64,000 nt of DNA from Morinoia aosen (GCA_030386875.1 CM059558.1:6581501-6645500); one strand, 5' to 3'. Counted from the stretch's first letter, positions 34,081-47,652 are shown. Translations and numbers: made by a program. The notes: a model not told the origin generated them from the sequence alone.

Positions 34081-34770
34081 TCTTTTTTTTCTTTCTTTGA
34101 CTACTGCAACCCTTGTTGGCAGCCGTAGAATGACCAAAATGGATACTATGGGGAGGAAAGACGGAAAGGAGATAAGAATAACGAAGCTTTACTAGCAAGT
34201 AGAAATTGATATTAGATATTAGAAACAGTTGACATTGGAAACAGTACACCCACCTGAGGGAATTGTGCCTTCAGTGTCTGAACAACTTTTAGTTATAGAG
34301 AGCTGAAGACGACAATAGGAATATACGGTTCAAAGAATGTCAACTGGAATCAAGCATAAGTTGTCCCACAAGGAACAAGTGCAAGCGTCCCAAGATAAAG
34401 GAACATCAAGTCGGCATCCACCGATGTGTCAACGACACTCGTAACCAGGCCAGCTGGGAGGACGAAATCAAAGGCCAACTCGACGAGCAACATCAAATCG
34501 TACTAAACAACCCTAATCCACGACAAATAACAAAATTATAGAAAACTTTACTATAAAGTAAGAGATCAAATACATAACCAAAACAAAAGAAAAACAAAAA
34601 CCTTTGCTACGTATGGCTGCAGCAGCAGAGATTTAGTAACTCGACAATCAAGCCCTCCCCGAAACACCATACCGAGAGATGCCAGGCACACTGCCACAAG
34701 CCACCAGCATCACGTATGTCCATCCAGAGAGAAGGCAAGGCAAGCATGTGGGTCCAGCGAGAAGGTAAGC
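34081..34770 (+). other. Stretch upstream of the second LINE, with an 80-codon ATG-less open frame
   Basis: From about 34298 to 34540 a plus-strand frame stays open without an ATG (contains SCPTRNKCKRPKIKEHQVG and NQASWEDEIKGQLDEQHQ) and ends in TAG. Base use is C/A-rich, unlike the AT-rich array before it. It could be a 5' remnant of the LINE or an unrelated captured piece. I do not recognise the peptide. No homology to ORF1 of the intact LINE was apparent. Confidence 0.3.
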
Positions 34771-37700
34771 GTATCAGACGAGTTTGATATTCGACAATAT
34801 TGATCCAGATCTCAATCATTTGAATAGACTGCACCCAAACATAAATGAAACTGGAAACTGTAAATACTTAAATATTAAAAAATTCAATGAATCGATGAGA
34901 AAGACCTGTAACGATTTTTCTCTATTATGTTGGAACTGTAGATCCATTTATCCGAAAATAGATGAAATATCTTGTACTATTACTGAGCTGAACAGCAATT
35001 TTGATGTTCTCAGTTTCACCGAAAGTTGGCTAGATGACTCATATAAAGACCTGATTCAAATTCAAAACTATTATAGCCATCATTCACTCCGTGTAACAAA
35101 CGTGGTGGTGGCATCAGTACGTACATATCTAAACACATATCTTCGAAAGTCATTTTAAGTGCAACTTTTAATCGTGAACATATTGAGACTTTATTTATAG
35201 AACTAACGAAAAATGATAAACGGATTATACTTGGGACAGTATATAGGCCCCCAACAGCTTGTAACGTCTCTTTCCTGAACGAGCTTCAAAGCATAATATC
35301 TCAGTTCAACAAGTCTCTATATAATGACATAATAATCTGCGGGGATTTCAACTACGATCTTCTACAATGTGATAGCTGTGATCAAATCTCAAACTTCATA
35401 AATGTTTTTCAGTCTAGCTCCTTCCTTCCAATCATCACGAAACCTACACGTGTTGCATCTGAATCGGCTACGTTACTCGATAATATTTTTATGTTAGATC
35501 CGACTGATTTTCTTACCGGAATAATAATTTCTGACTTATCTGACCATTTCCCGGTGTTTCTCATCAAGAAAAATGTCTATAGTCCTTGTACCAGCCCACA
35601 GGCTGATACTTACTCATTTCGTTGTGTAAAAGAATATAACTTGGGAACAATGCGAACTGTTCTAGAAGAATTGATGACATCTATGAACGGGACAATAATG
35701 CGATTAACATTGATGAAGCAATACTAAATTTAGCTGAAATTATAACGACCGCATATAACCAGTGTTGTCCAATAATCACCCGCACAATTACGCCGAAAAA
35801 TAGATAAAAGCCCTGGATTACTGAAGATATCGTGATCAATATAAAGAAACGTCAAGCGTACCTAGCCTTACTATACGAAGTGCGAATATCTAAAGTAACG
35901 TATAACAGATTCAGGAATCATGTGACAAATCAAATACGAACATCAAAACAAAACTACTTCACATGCAAATTTACTGAATACAAAACTAATATTAAAAAAA
36001 CTTGGCGCCTGCTTAATTCATGCTATAAACCGAATAATAATACTACAAACACAATTGAGTCCGTCGTTCACGAAAATGTAAAATACCACGAGAAAAAAGA
36101 TATTGCAACAATGTTTAACAACTTTTTTGTTAACATAGGAAAATATATAGCCGATAGTGTCTTCAGTGACTCCACAGACCACTTGCAATACATGGACCAT
36201 GTCCGTGAACCCAACTCTTTCTTTTTCACCCCAACTAATCCCTCTGATGTAATTACGTGCATAAACAACTTGAAAAATAAATCAAGTAGATTGAAAAAAT
36301 TTTCGGCTAAAGTTCTTAAGGCTATAGCTGATATAATAGCACCGTGCATATCTTATATTATCAAGCAATCCCTTTCTCATGGTATCTTCCCAACTCTTTC
36401 AAAATTGCCAGAGTGACCCCTATTTTTAAAAATGGTGATAAAAATTGCACTAATAATTATAGACCTATCTCTGTACTACCAATTATTAGCAAAATATTCG
36501 AGAAAATTGTGTATAAAAAAGTGTATTCGTATTTTGAACAGAAATCTTTCCTCTACGACAAACAATACGGTTTTCGTTCTAAAAAATCTACGACAAAAGC
36601 TGTATTAAATTATTTGCAATACCTTTATTCTAATATAGATGAAGGATAGCTTGTTTTCTCCGTTTTCTTGACTTTCGAAAAGCATTCGATTGTGTGGACC
36701 ATAACGTATTACTCTCGAAACTACACTGTTATGGCATTCGATGGGCTGCCCATGATTGGTTCAGATCATACTTAGCAAATCGGAAACAATACGTTGTCAT
36801 TAACGACGCAAAATCAGACCCACAGACAATTAGCCATGGAGTTCCACAAGGATCTGTCCTTGGGCCTCTCCTATTTCTGATTTCTGTCAATGATATCGTT
36901 AAATCTACATCATTCTTCAAATTCATATTTTTTGCCGATGACAGTACCCTTTCTGCGGTCATTCCAAACCAAAATCCCGCTAGGATGGCGGAGCGTATAA
37001 ATGATGAACTTCGTAAGGTTTCATTGTGACTTAAAGCTAATAAAATGAGCCTTAATATCGATAAAACAAAATATATTACATTCTCATACAAGAAAAATAT
37101 ATCTCTCCCACGCATTAAAATTGGCGAAGGTGAAATCGAAGAAACCAACTCAAGTAATTTCCTGGGCATCCTAATAAACAAACATCTAACCTTCAAAAAG
37201 CACATCGCTTATATTAGTTCCCAATTATCAAAATCTATCGGAATCCTAAATAAAGGTAAAAATTTCCTTCCTGAAACAGCCTTACAAATGCTCTACCAAA
37301 CGCTCATTTCACCATTCTTGCAATACGGAATAGAAGCATGGCGCGGAACTGATAAAATTAAAACCAACAAAGTTTTGACTCTGCAAAAAAATGCCATCAG
37401 AGCGGTAAAGAATCTAGAATTTAATGCTCACACAAATGATTCATTCAAAAATTTACGAATACTTAAGCTTTTGGATCACTACAAAATCTCCATTCGCAAT
37501 TTCATTTACAAAACATTAACAAATGATGGCGACAATAGCCTACAACAATTATTAACTGCGCAAACTGGTCATCACGACTATTTAACCCGAAATAGAAGTA
37601 AATTCATACTTCCTTATTACTCAAAGGCTCGGTCACAACACAGTATCCTCTTCGTTGGAACTAAAACTTGGAACTCAATACCTGCGGAGATTCGTGAAAG

Positions 37701-38124
37701 TAATTCTTATAAAGTATTCAAAAGAAATCTTGAGTCTCACTTCCTATCAGATTACTAGTCGTGTAAGATCACAAAGTCAAACCTTGTCCCCTACATAACT
37801 GGTCCTAATAATGTAATTTGCCATGGTTAATTTCGCCGATCTTCAAATCTAGTCCATATGAACTATATTGTAAAATGAAGCATCTAATTTCGAGTTAATT
37901 ATCTCATTGATCAGTCTAATGCGTCTCTAGTTTAAGTGAATTAGGTTAAACATTATTGTACTCCTTAGACTAACGTTGATGGTAAGATGCCCTAGAAGTC
38001 ACTGAAATTATTCGGGCCCACAGGTAGCTATACTAAAATTTGACCATTGTACTAGACTTAAGAAACATTCTATCTCTGTATCACTTGTGGTAAATGAATT
38101 GTTTAAATTGTTTAAATTGTTTAG
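34771..38124 (+). mobile_element. Second, decayed copy of the CR1/Jockey-like LINE
   Basis: ORF2 and the 3' UTR align with the intact minus-strand element (10.8-7.4 kb) over their whole length, ending in three ATTGTTTAA units (38098-38124). ORF1 and the inter-ORF array are absent, so the copy is 5'-truncated near the start of ORF2, the normal outcome of incomplete target-primed reverse transcription. It is on the opposite strand from the intact copy. Confidence 0.88.
34784..37758 (+). pseudogene. LINE ORF2 relic (endonuclease-RT)
   Basis: The protein is recognisable from FDNIDPDLNHLNR to the C-terminus HFLSDY but is cut by frameshifts near 35100, 35680, 36405 and 36680 and by stops at about 35803 (TAA), 36648 (TAG) and 37027 (TGA, where the intact copy has Trp). 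The endonuclease motifs CWNCRS, GDFNYD and SDLSDHFPVF and the RT motif FADD are legible. The motif A aspartate region is destroyed by the frameshift at about 36680. The last 237 codons (37045-37758) are open. It cannot make enzyme. Confidence 0.88.
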
Positions 38125-39334
38125 CTAATAAGTTACTGAGGTAACTAGTACCCGCGTAATACAAGTCTCAAAAGGAAAGCTCATCCCGCGATATTCCGTG
38201 TGGAATTTTTCCCACCCACAATTTAGTTTCTACGTATTTCTCTCAATCATTTGTTTCGGCTGTTGACTTGGTATTACAGTACCAGCCTGGGTTTATCAAC
38301 TAAAGATTTTAAAAACTATGGTGGATTCTGTGTCATCTTTATTGGAAATGCTCCGTCTTTTTTATTTCTTTCTTCTAACTTACATCACGTTTCATGAACT
38401 TCTTCCTCATGTGTGTTGGTTTTTATGTACCTTGTGCACAGATTTCGCGTCCCATTAAGACCATACTAAATGATGCCGTCTTCCTTCCTCTCATCGAAAC
38501 TTCTTTGTTTCAGTTAGAGAGAATTAAAAAAAAAACTTGTCTAGTCTCATCTGGTCTCTGGTTTGTTTTGGTCTCTGGTCTGGTCTCTGATCTGGTCTGG
38601 TCCTGGTCTAATCTGGTCTCTGGTGTAGTTTAGTCTCTGGTCTGGTCTAACTCAGAATGTTGATCATCCTGAGTCCCTTGGTTTATTGACGTTACATTTT
38701 GTTCATTGTTAATGTTAAGATGTTAATTCCAGTAAAATATATCACAAAAAAATGAACACTGTTAGCAAATGAATGCTTTGCAAATAGATAATTAGCACAG
38801 CATCACGTCGATGAAGACTTCATAAAAGAATAGCTAACACTTTCGATCAAATATACAACAAATATAAATGCTTTATCCGGAAGAAAATTAATTACTCGCT
38901 ACTCTGATTAACGTAAAGTTGACGCACAATGCATTTCAATTTTTTCATTCGATTGACCATCAAACATTTTTGTTAAGCTCAGAAGAGAACGCACATAATA
39001 TACAGGCATGGTGCATGAGTAACAGTTATTACAGCACTGTTTAGAAAGCATCCAAGTAGATTCATGTACGAGTTCTTGAATTCTTTGTGAAACACAAATA
39101 TTTACGGCCTCTTACTATCCTCATCTTTTATTCCTGTTTACCCGTGAGAAATACGTTCATTTTCCTATGATTTGTTTCAAATCATAAAAAAGACACTTCT
39201 CCCACATGTCATTTTACTGCTTCTGATGGGCAATATCCATGAAGATATTTTTGTTATGCAAAAAATATTAGTTCATTGGCAGATGGAAGCTCATTACTAC
39301 ATCGAAATATTTTGCTATATGATTAACTCGCAGG
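38125..39334. other. Repeat debris with a CTGGTCT minisatellite
   Basis: 38195-38310 resembles the 32.3-34.1 kb array units. 38415-38515 resembles 21700-21800. 38541-38650 is an irregular array of TCTGGTC / TCTGGTCTC units. The rest up to 39334 shows no gene. Confidence 0.55.
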
Positions 39335-41379
39335 GTTGCGGAGTCGGAGTCGGGAGTCGGAGTCGCCGGAGTCGCAGGCTTTAGGGTGGAGTCGGAGTTG
39401 GAGTCGTTTTTCTGAATGTGTGTGGAGTCGGAGTCGGAGTCGCTTTTCCGAATGTGGTGGAGTCGGAGTCGGAGTCGCTTTCCCGAATGTGGTGGAGTCG
39501 GAGTCGCTCATTCGGATGTGGTGGAGTCGAGGTTGGAGTCGCTATTTTTTGGTGTCTTCGATTCTAATTTTTCCAAAAAATTATTCATAATTGTTTAAAA
39601 CTAAGAGTATACAAAACAGAGTTAAAATACTTCACTTCAAAGCTAAAAAATACGCAATTTTTTATTGATTAATTTGTTCGAGGTTCGAAACAGCGTATTT
39701 ATACCTATCACCTAATACGGTCATTGATATCTAGTCATTGTGGGTTTACACACATATATATGTAATACCTACGAGCGCGAAGTATAATTTTCGTACTGGA
39801 GCATAAATGCAAATATTACAGTGAAAAGGCCGGAATTATTTATTGAGAGCATCGCAAATTCATTCTGTTTGTTTCTGTTTCTCTCATTCCCCCTTCAATT
39901 AATACATAGGATCTAGAAGCTAGTAGTTAATGTGTTGCGCGTTACCTACAGAACAGCTCAGCTGATGTAATACATTGTACTCACATAAAGAGTGGTAACT
40001 CTGCATGTACACTCTTACTGTGTCCATATTCTATACCAGTGGTTCCTTATAACGATTTTTGCTAGTGTTTCTTTTGGCCATGCTATGGTGTATTGATTGA
40101 TAATGACTAGTCTTTGCGTTAACCAAAAGTTATGTTGTAATCATAAATATTTCTAGTTCTAAGGTTGTGATATATTGATAATGACTGGTCTTTGCCACAA
40201 CCTGAAGCTAGGGTCTGATAAATAAAGAGTTCTAGTTTTCATGTTACGTAATCGCTACTGATAATGAAAATTCAATTATCTTATTTTCATGTTAACAACT
40301 GTAATATTAGTTGATTTTTTCAGTTATTTGTAGTACCTTTGTACTTTAAATTTATTTCTTTTTTGTTTACTTCCTTGTCTTTAGGTCAAGTTAACATGTA
40401 TTAATGATGAAAATTTCTGCTCATTTCAAGAGTTATTCCTTGAATTTTGTTTGAATTTTCAAGAGTTATGTCGTATGCTACCATTTCATTTTCGTGTTTA
40501 ATTTTTATCTTCTGATCACTCCCCAGTTTCTAAGTAAGCATACACTGAAATGGAGATTTTTGTAATTATGTTTTCACAATTTTAAAAAATGAAATAGTGT
40601 CTGTTTCTCAGCATTATATGGTTAATGACGTTTCCAAATGAAAATTTTGGAAATGTTGTAAGGTAATCAAAATCGGTACTGGGATACTTGAAAAAAAATA
40701 CAATGTAAACGAGCTGCAATGAAAATAATATCAGAACACTAGCAAATACTTCACTTAGTCATATACGTATTGTAACTGAAAGCAATGCACTCTCTCAGTT
40801 GCATTGATTGTTACATAAATGCGATAGTACAAATTTTCTTGCTGAAAACTTACCAAGTTATACCAAAAATACAAAATTAAAAGAACGTGGACGTTTGTTA
40901 ATTAAAATAAGAAAGTATCAAATACATAGTAAAAAGTCAAAAGAGCATAAAAACAGTATCATATTTCACAGAGAGACGCTAAAAGTGGCTTTTATTCGTA
41001 AACAAAACGTTCCGAAAACGCCAGATCCTTGCAACGAAAGCAGAACAACTTTTTACCTATTATAGCCCAGATGTAAAGTAGCGTTGAGCTATAAAATGTC
41101 ACATTTCTGCATTGTTACCCAGCATAGTGTAGGTACAGAAAAGAAAAGGTGGTGTGCAAATCTGGCCTACCTTATCTACATGTATGTGTGATATATCATA
41201 ATGTTGGGGATTTTGAGCATCGTAATTGAATAAACTATTGTAATTTTGCTGAATCGGAGCATACTTAGAAATCGTAAAAAACTGTGGATACTTTATCTAT
41301 GCTTATCAGGGTATGCACTGCCTACAATTTGCCTCCTCAGAAGACACCTGTCTATAAATATTTCTATTTATATAATAGT
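39335..41379 (+). repeat. Composite repeat copy A, body (GGAGTC-rich 5' part)
   Basis: It starts in a GGAGTC hexamer array (39339-39542) preceded by CAGGGTTGCGGAGTCGG, a form seen at hAT ends. It aligns with 49471-49986 plus 59572-61520 (copy B), with about 15 percent or more divergence by eye plus indels. An 85-codon ORF at 40808-41065 is not preserved in copy B, so it is not a gene. Copy A keeps the uninterrupted site at which the Gypsy element inserted in copy B (about 39853-39890). Confidence 0.78.
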
Positions 41380-41705
41380 GTGCACGACCTGTCATAAATG
41401 ACGGGATTCGATATTGTCGTTAAACAAATCTTCCAGATGTGGATGACAAATAAATAAATCCATCCTAATAGTAGCCACGATTAAAATATTCTTGTGCTTG
41501 TGCACTGATGAAACGCTTATCACAGATACGGTCATTAAGCATCCTTTCAGAGCGTGGAAGGGACAGACCAACTAACCAATTTTATTTGTTCAATACTGGA
41601 TTGAACATTGTTATAACATAAAAGTTATGTACAGGAAATACCCGAAACTATTTATTCATTTATTTGCTTATTTGTTTATTTTATTTGATAAGAATATTCA
41701 ACACT

Positions 41706-43758
41706 ATATAAGGTGTTCTTCAGTGCGGACAAATTTCAATGGTAGGTTCAAAAACTCAAAATAAATCGATTTTCACGAATGATAAAATGCCAAAACGCCT
41801 TAGTTTTCGAGTTATCAGGACTTAAAGAAACTATAAAACTCAAAGTAGGAGACCTCGTGCGCGCCAATGTTAACGCTTGTCATGATAGTTCCGACCGCAC
41901 TGAAGCATTGCGATAAAAATTTTATTTTTTATTGTTACGATAAAACCTGCAAGCATTTTACGATTACAAAAAATTTGCAATATAGGCGTTCGTTAGGAAA
42001 TTAACACTAAGTTATCAACGATAAACTTTATTTGCTATTTCATTAAATTAATAAAATGACAAACATTATTTAATGCTTAATTGCATGAAACTGCAGATAC
42101 TTTTCTCAACCGTAAAATGCTTGCAGTTCTTGTAAAAATATCACAAACCTGTTTTAGTGGGGTAGGAGCTTCAAGACTTCACCTTTTTCACCTTTTCACC
42201 TATCAGGACTTCACTTTTTCACTTCAAATTAATCTAAGTCAAGATCAATTAAATCCAAGTCAAATTCAAATTAAATCAATCCTAAGTGGAGTTAAGAATT
42301 GGCGTAATCACTCGTGAATTTGAACGTTTTTTTGTGTTAAATATGCATCTATTGTATGTAATGAGCAGGACAATCGCTTTTCTTTTCAGCAAGGAATACA
42401 TAAAATTTCCGCCGGTGTGGCAATCTAAAGACAAGCTGTCGCAAAATGTGCTAAATATCCAGCATCAGGAGGCAGAGTGTGATTCAGATCTTTGACCGGC
42501 GTAAAAGATACAAGTCAATTATAAAAACTTCTTATTATACTACTCACTAAAGTTCTTTCAAATTATACTTCTATGGCAGTTTGCTTTCATTCAAATATTT
42601 ATGTTCTAAAGGTAATTTCATGTTACACATACATATAGAAGTATCGAGGAATTATTTACACTTTAATAGAGATTTATATGCGCGAAATTTCACTTCATTA
42701 CACGCATGAAATCATGTATACATGCTACTACATAAGATTATCATTGGGCGATATGTTGATTTATTATTTTAAAAATAGCAATGAAGTCCTTTTTTCGCTC
42801 GTCCAAACGATTTTCGTAAGTAGAACTTTCAATTTATTTCATCGACATAGATGATATATTTGCCTTGGCGTATTAATTTGAAAGGATGGCAACACTTTGT
42901 TGCTAATGAAGGAATATATGAGTGTGGTAATGTACTCTTTTAAATTGTAAATAAACGGGATCGTAAATAAGTACTCAGTGAATCGCATTTGTATATTTCT
43001 TTTAAAGATAAAATATAAATATTGTCCAGTAGTTATATTATGCATTCGCATGCATATGATTTCATACATGTGAAAAAATGAAATTTCACTCATGTAAATC
43101 TTTAAATGAGAGTAAATAAATCCCCGATACTGTTATGTGTAGCATAAAATTATCTTTTGAACATAAATATTTGAATGGATGCATGCTTCATTGATGTATA
43201 ATTTTAAAATAACTTCAATGAGTAGTACAATACAAAGTGAACTGGTTATATTTCATACTTGACTGACATCTTTTACGCCGGTCAAAGATCTGAATCACAC
43301 TCTGCCTCCTGATGCTGGATACTTAGCACATTTTACGACAGCTTGTCTTTAAATTGTGACACAGGCGGAAGTTTTATGTATTCCTTGTTGAAAGGAAAAA
43401 CGGTTGTCTTGCTCATCACAACCAATAGAAACATATTTAACGTAAAAAACGTTCTAATTAACCAGTGATTATGTCAATTCTTAGCTCAACTTAGAGTTGG
43501 ATCAATTTGAATTTGACTTGTATTAAATTGAACTTGACTTAGATTAATTTGAACTTGACTTGGATTAATTTGAAGTGAAAAATATTGCGCTAACATTGGC
43601 GCGAACATGGTATCATTCTTTAGGTTTCAAAGTTTCTTCAAGTATTTATAATTCCAAAACTAAGGAGTTTTGGGCATTTTCTAATTCGTGAAGATTGATT
43701 TGTTTTGAGATTTCAACCTATGGTGGAAATTTCTTTGCACAAAAAATACCCCTTAATA
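41706..43758. mobile_element. About 2-kb foldback element nested in long-TIR element A
   Basis: Bases 41706-42530 are inverted at about 43260-43758: arms share TTCACGAAT, CTTAGTTTT, GCGCCAATGTTA, ATCAATTTGAA / TTCAAATTAAT and, further in, GCATCAGGAGGCAGAGTGTG (about 42462-42481) with its inverse at 43292-43311. The outer ends are AAGGTGTTCTTC and the inverse of AAGGGGTATTTT. ORFs in it fall within the arms and match no known protein. Copy B lacks it at the equivalent place. Confidence 0.68.
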
Positions 43759-44456
43759 TATATTGAGAAACGCTAGGTGTCTCCATCGATTTATAAATAA
43801 GTATGTGTTTTTGTGTGTAATTTTCCCTATGATATTACAATGGAAATCAGCTTGGTTGGATGGTATCATAAATACCATTCAAATAATATGAAAAATCTGA
43901 CATTTGCTCACTTATGTTTGTAAGTAAAAAAATTTGCTTGAAAATGAAATCTATTAGTGAGAAAATGCAGCTTATCTCGGAAAAAAAGATAGCAAATTTG
44001 TTGAAAACTTTTTTGCAAATAATACTTTGAAATATAATACACAGTTGATGATTTTTGTGGTTCGTGTGTGCGTTTGTGACATTCATAAGGATGCTTAATG
44101 ACCGTATCTGTGATACCAGTTTCACCAGTGCACAAGTGCAAGAATATTTTAATCACGGGTACTATAAGGGTGTGGATCTATTTTGTTTCTCGTCTAAATC
44201 TTGGGACTTTCTTACATACATACATACATATACCGGGCTTATCCTCCCTATGGGAGGGTAGCCGACAGCAGGCCACAATCACCACACTTAGTCACTAGGA
44301 GGCGAGAGAGGCAGCACTGGCCGCACCTGAACTGCCAGGATCAGCAGCAGCCCAGCACAACCACCTTCCAAGTTCCAGAGTCAGGCCCGACAGCCATAAC
44401 TGGTTTACCCCGACCGCTTCATTGAGTGCAGCCCCTCCCCCCGCACAGGACAGGTC

Positions 44457-45877
44457 CAGGGCTGCCACTGAGGTTTTTCTCTTTCCCCCAGATTTGCGGT
44501 AGAAATTCCCCCATATTCGGCAAAAATCCCCCAAAATTTAAAAAAAACACGTATTATGGTATAAGTATTAAATAGAAACTGATATTACTCAATGTATTAT
44601 AAATCTAAATGTAATTTCGTCCTTTTCATTGACAGCTTGTGAGCTATTTTGCTGCATGAGTGAATTGTTTTTACCTGCAGGTAAGAAATTATACACACTT
44701 GAGGAAAGGTTGAGTTGGTCAAAATTTTCTACAAGAGTAAGCTCACTTATGGTAATTCCACTGGATTTCATGGACGGTTCTCTTACGATATCAGCGCTGA
44801 TACTTGCAACATTTTTGTTTTTCTTATGTTGCACTGAGCATAGTTTTGTTTTAATTTTTCAAAAAAATATAGCTGCACTTACAATACCTACAGTTGGGAT
44901 TACTATTTCATTACACACGAGTTTTTAATTCGGGTGCACCGAGCCAATTACTACTAAATGACTGCGTACAGAACTTTTGTTTCTTGGAAGATGATTCGGT
45001 TCGGTATGCCATTGGGAAAAAATGATCAGCATTCTAAAACAAAATAATAACTATAAAATAATGAAATCCTTATGTAAATAACATTAATAATCAAAATGAA
45101 CCTATTTGTCATCTGTGTAAAGTTTTGCTTGTTAAAACGTTAAGCTGACATTCTAAGTTGAACTAATTGCTGAAGAGCATGTAACAGAGTTAGCCTCTGT
45201 AACGCATATAAGATATGACAAGACAGACAAATAAAAACATTAATATTGAAATTTACTGATTGGAAACTAGGCCTGCTGCACATTTTTAATATCTGTTAAT
45301 TATGAACCACACAAGTATTTAATCTTTAAGAACTTCTGCGTTCCGCCTCCTTTGCCGAAGAAAATACGATAAAAATAACTGAATTCAAAAATTAATCTAT
45401 AAGAATAGTTATCACATAATTCAAGTTAAAGAGGGGAATATTGATCAAAAAGTATTCGCTCAGAGGAAGGAAGCCAGCAACGGTAACGTTCACCATCTGC
45501 CTTTTTATTCCTTTTACAAAGCGAACTATTGAGAATTAGCTCAGTGAGCTGTGAGAATAAGACTGTTCGCTGTTCCGATGTGATCATGTGAATCTCGTTG
45601 CCAGTCTGAGTTCCATCCGCATTCAAACTTCGTTATATTGCCTTTTCTTCATCGTTAAAAGAGGCATTTCCGGTTCTGTATCATAAGATCTTCATCCGAA
45701 TGAGCTTACGTCCACTTGTAATTTAAAATTATTCAAAGTATACATTTTTTGCATAAGAAATGATTCCTGGCCAAATTCCCCCAAATTTAGTAATTTTTGC
45801 GTAAGTTTCCCCCATTCCCCTAGACTACAAGCGTTTCCCCCAGATCTAGGGGAAATCCCCCATCAGTGGCAGCCCTG
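44457..45877. mobile_element. hAT element, 8-bp TSD GACAGGTC
   Basis: The ends CAGGGCTGCCACTGA and the inverse (TCAGTGGCAGCCCTG) are classic hAT TIRs, and GACAGGTC flanks both sides (44449-44456, 45878-45885). It is inserted in the 3' UTR of the minus-strand LINE. Inside there is no recognisable hAT transposase. Two minus-strand open stretches (45626-45426 and 44834-44589) encode hydrophilic peptides of unknown nature. The length (1421 bp) fits an internally deleted or gene-fragment-carrying derivative. Confidence 0.88.
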
Positions 45878-45932
45878 GACAGGTCAACCCCATCACAAGC
45901 GGGCAACTTCCAGTACCGCGTCAAAAATAAAA

Positions 45933-47652
45933 TTACCTTCTTATGCACTGCCCCCACTCACTTCTGTCCGCAGCCATCCCTCTCGCCACGTCCACAGTCA
46001 GACCCCTCTCATACAAAGCACGTTTCACCCCATCCATCCAACTCATCCGTGGTCTACCTCGAGCTCGAAGACCACTCACTTCCGACAGATATATCTTTTT
46101 CACCAGCCGCTCAACATTCATTCTTTCAACATGCCCAAATCATCCAAGCACTCTTTCATCCACTCGCCTGCTCAACTTTTTGATAACACCCGTCTGCCCC
46201 CTAACCAACTCATTCCTGATCCTATCTCTTCTTGTTACTCCATACATGCTCCTCAAACACTTCATTTCAAACACATCCAACTTCCTCCTCTCAGCTGCTC
46301 TCAACCCCCAGGACTCTGCTTCACACAACAAAACTGGCACAACCAAGCTTTCATACAGTCCCCTCTTAGAATTCACACTCAAACTCCTGCATTCAAAACT
46401 TTCCTCATTGCACCCAATGTCTTACAGCCTTCACTCACTCGATGCCTCACTTCTACTTCCATACTATCCTTAACTGTCACATCTGACCCGAGGTACCTAA
46501 AATGCTCTACCTCCTCTAAAACTTCAACATTCAACCTCACATCCAAAGTTCCAAACACTCCGCCTTTTGAACATCTCATCACCTTACTTTTATTCACATT
46601 TACCCTCAATTTCCGCTTTTCGCACACTCTACCAAACTCTGCAACCAGTCTCCTCAGTTTTGCCTCTGAATCAGCCACAAGCGCTATATCATCTGCAAAC
46701 AACAGCTGACACACTTCCCAATACATACCATTTCGTCCCATCAACTGCGCACCTTTTCCCAACACTCTGGCATTCACTTCTCTCACCACACCATCCATAA
46801 ACAAATTAAACAACCACGGCGACATCACACATCCCTGTCTCACACCTGTCACAACTGGGAACCATTCACTCACCTCATTCTCTACTCTCACACACGCTCT
46901 GCAATCAATGTAGAAACTCTTGATCGCATTCAACAGTCTTCCACCCACTCCATACAAGCTTACCACTTGCCATAGAGCCTCACGATCCACTCTGTCATAC
47001 GCCTTCTCTAGATCCATAAATGCTCAATATAAATATTTTCCCCTTAATAAGTATTTTTCATTCACCTGCCTCACAGCAACATTTGATCCACACAACCTCT
47101 ACCACACCTAAAACCACACTGTTCTTCAGCAAACACACGATCCGTCAACACTCTCACTCTTCCAATTAAAACTCTTCCATACAGCTTCCCAACGACACTC
47201 AGTAGACTTATACCCCTAGAATTCAAGCACTCATACCTGTCACCTTTCCTCTTGTACAACGGAACTACACACGCGCTACTCCAATCAACCGGCACTTTAC
47301 TAGCCTCGAAACACACATTTAATAAACGTACCAACCATTCTACAACCACATTTCCTCCTTTCTTTAGACATTCAACCGGACAGCCATCCATACCTGGAGC
47401 TTTCCCATTTTTCACTTCATCCAACGCACCTTTCACCTCTGCACTTCTTATTCGACTTCTATTAACTTCACCAAACACAGGCATTCTAACATCACTTCCA
47501 ATAGCTACTACTCTCGCAACCCTATCTTCCCTCACGTTCAGCAGTTCCTCAAAATCCTCCGCCCATCTCTTTCTCACATCACAACTCTCCACCAGCAGCC
47601 TACCATTTGCATTCTTCACTCTTGCCTCATTCTCCACCTGACCTTTCCTCAT
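45933..47652 (-). pseudogene. LINE reverse transcriptase and C-terminal domain
   Basis: Read from 47652: GKAPGMDGCPVECLKKGG (finger motif), YECLNSRGISLLSVVGK, FRCGRGCVDQM, motif A FMDLEKAYDRVD, GVRQGCVMSPWLFNLFMD and catalytic LLFADD, then the thumb and a C-terminal region with ARGRPRMSWMDGVKRAL near 46040. A frameshift at about 47080 and a TGA at about 47021 separate the fingers from motif A. Further frame changes lie at about 46380 and 46125. Catalytic residues are present but the frame is not continuous. The antisense strand of this G-rich coding sequence makes long Pro/Ser/Thr frames that are not genes. Confidence 0.82.

Noticed and set aside
39336-39598. Ser/Arg/Glu-rich ORFs in the GGAGTC array (also at 49268-49693)
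   Set aside because: They are translations of a hexamer microsatellite, open in several frames and both strands, and not preserved between copies.
40808-41065. 85-codon basic ORF in composite copy A
   Set aside because: The paralogous stretch in copy B (about 60355-60600) has frame changes, so there is no sign of coding constraint.
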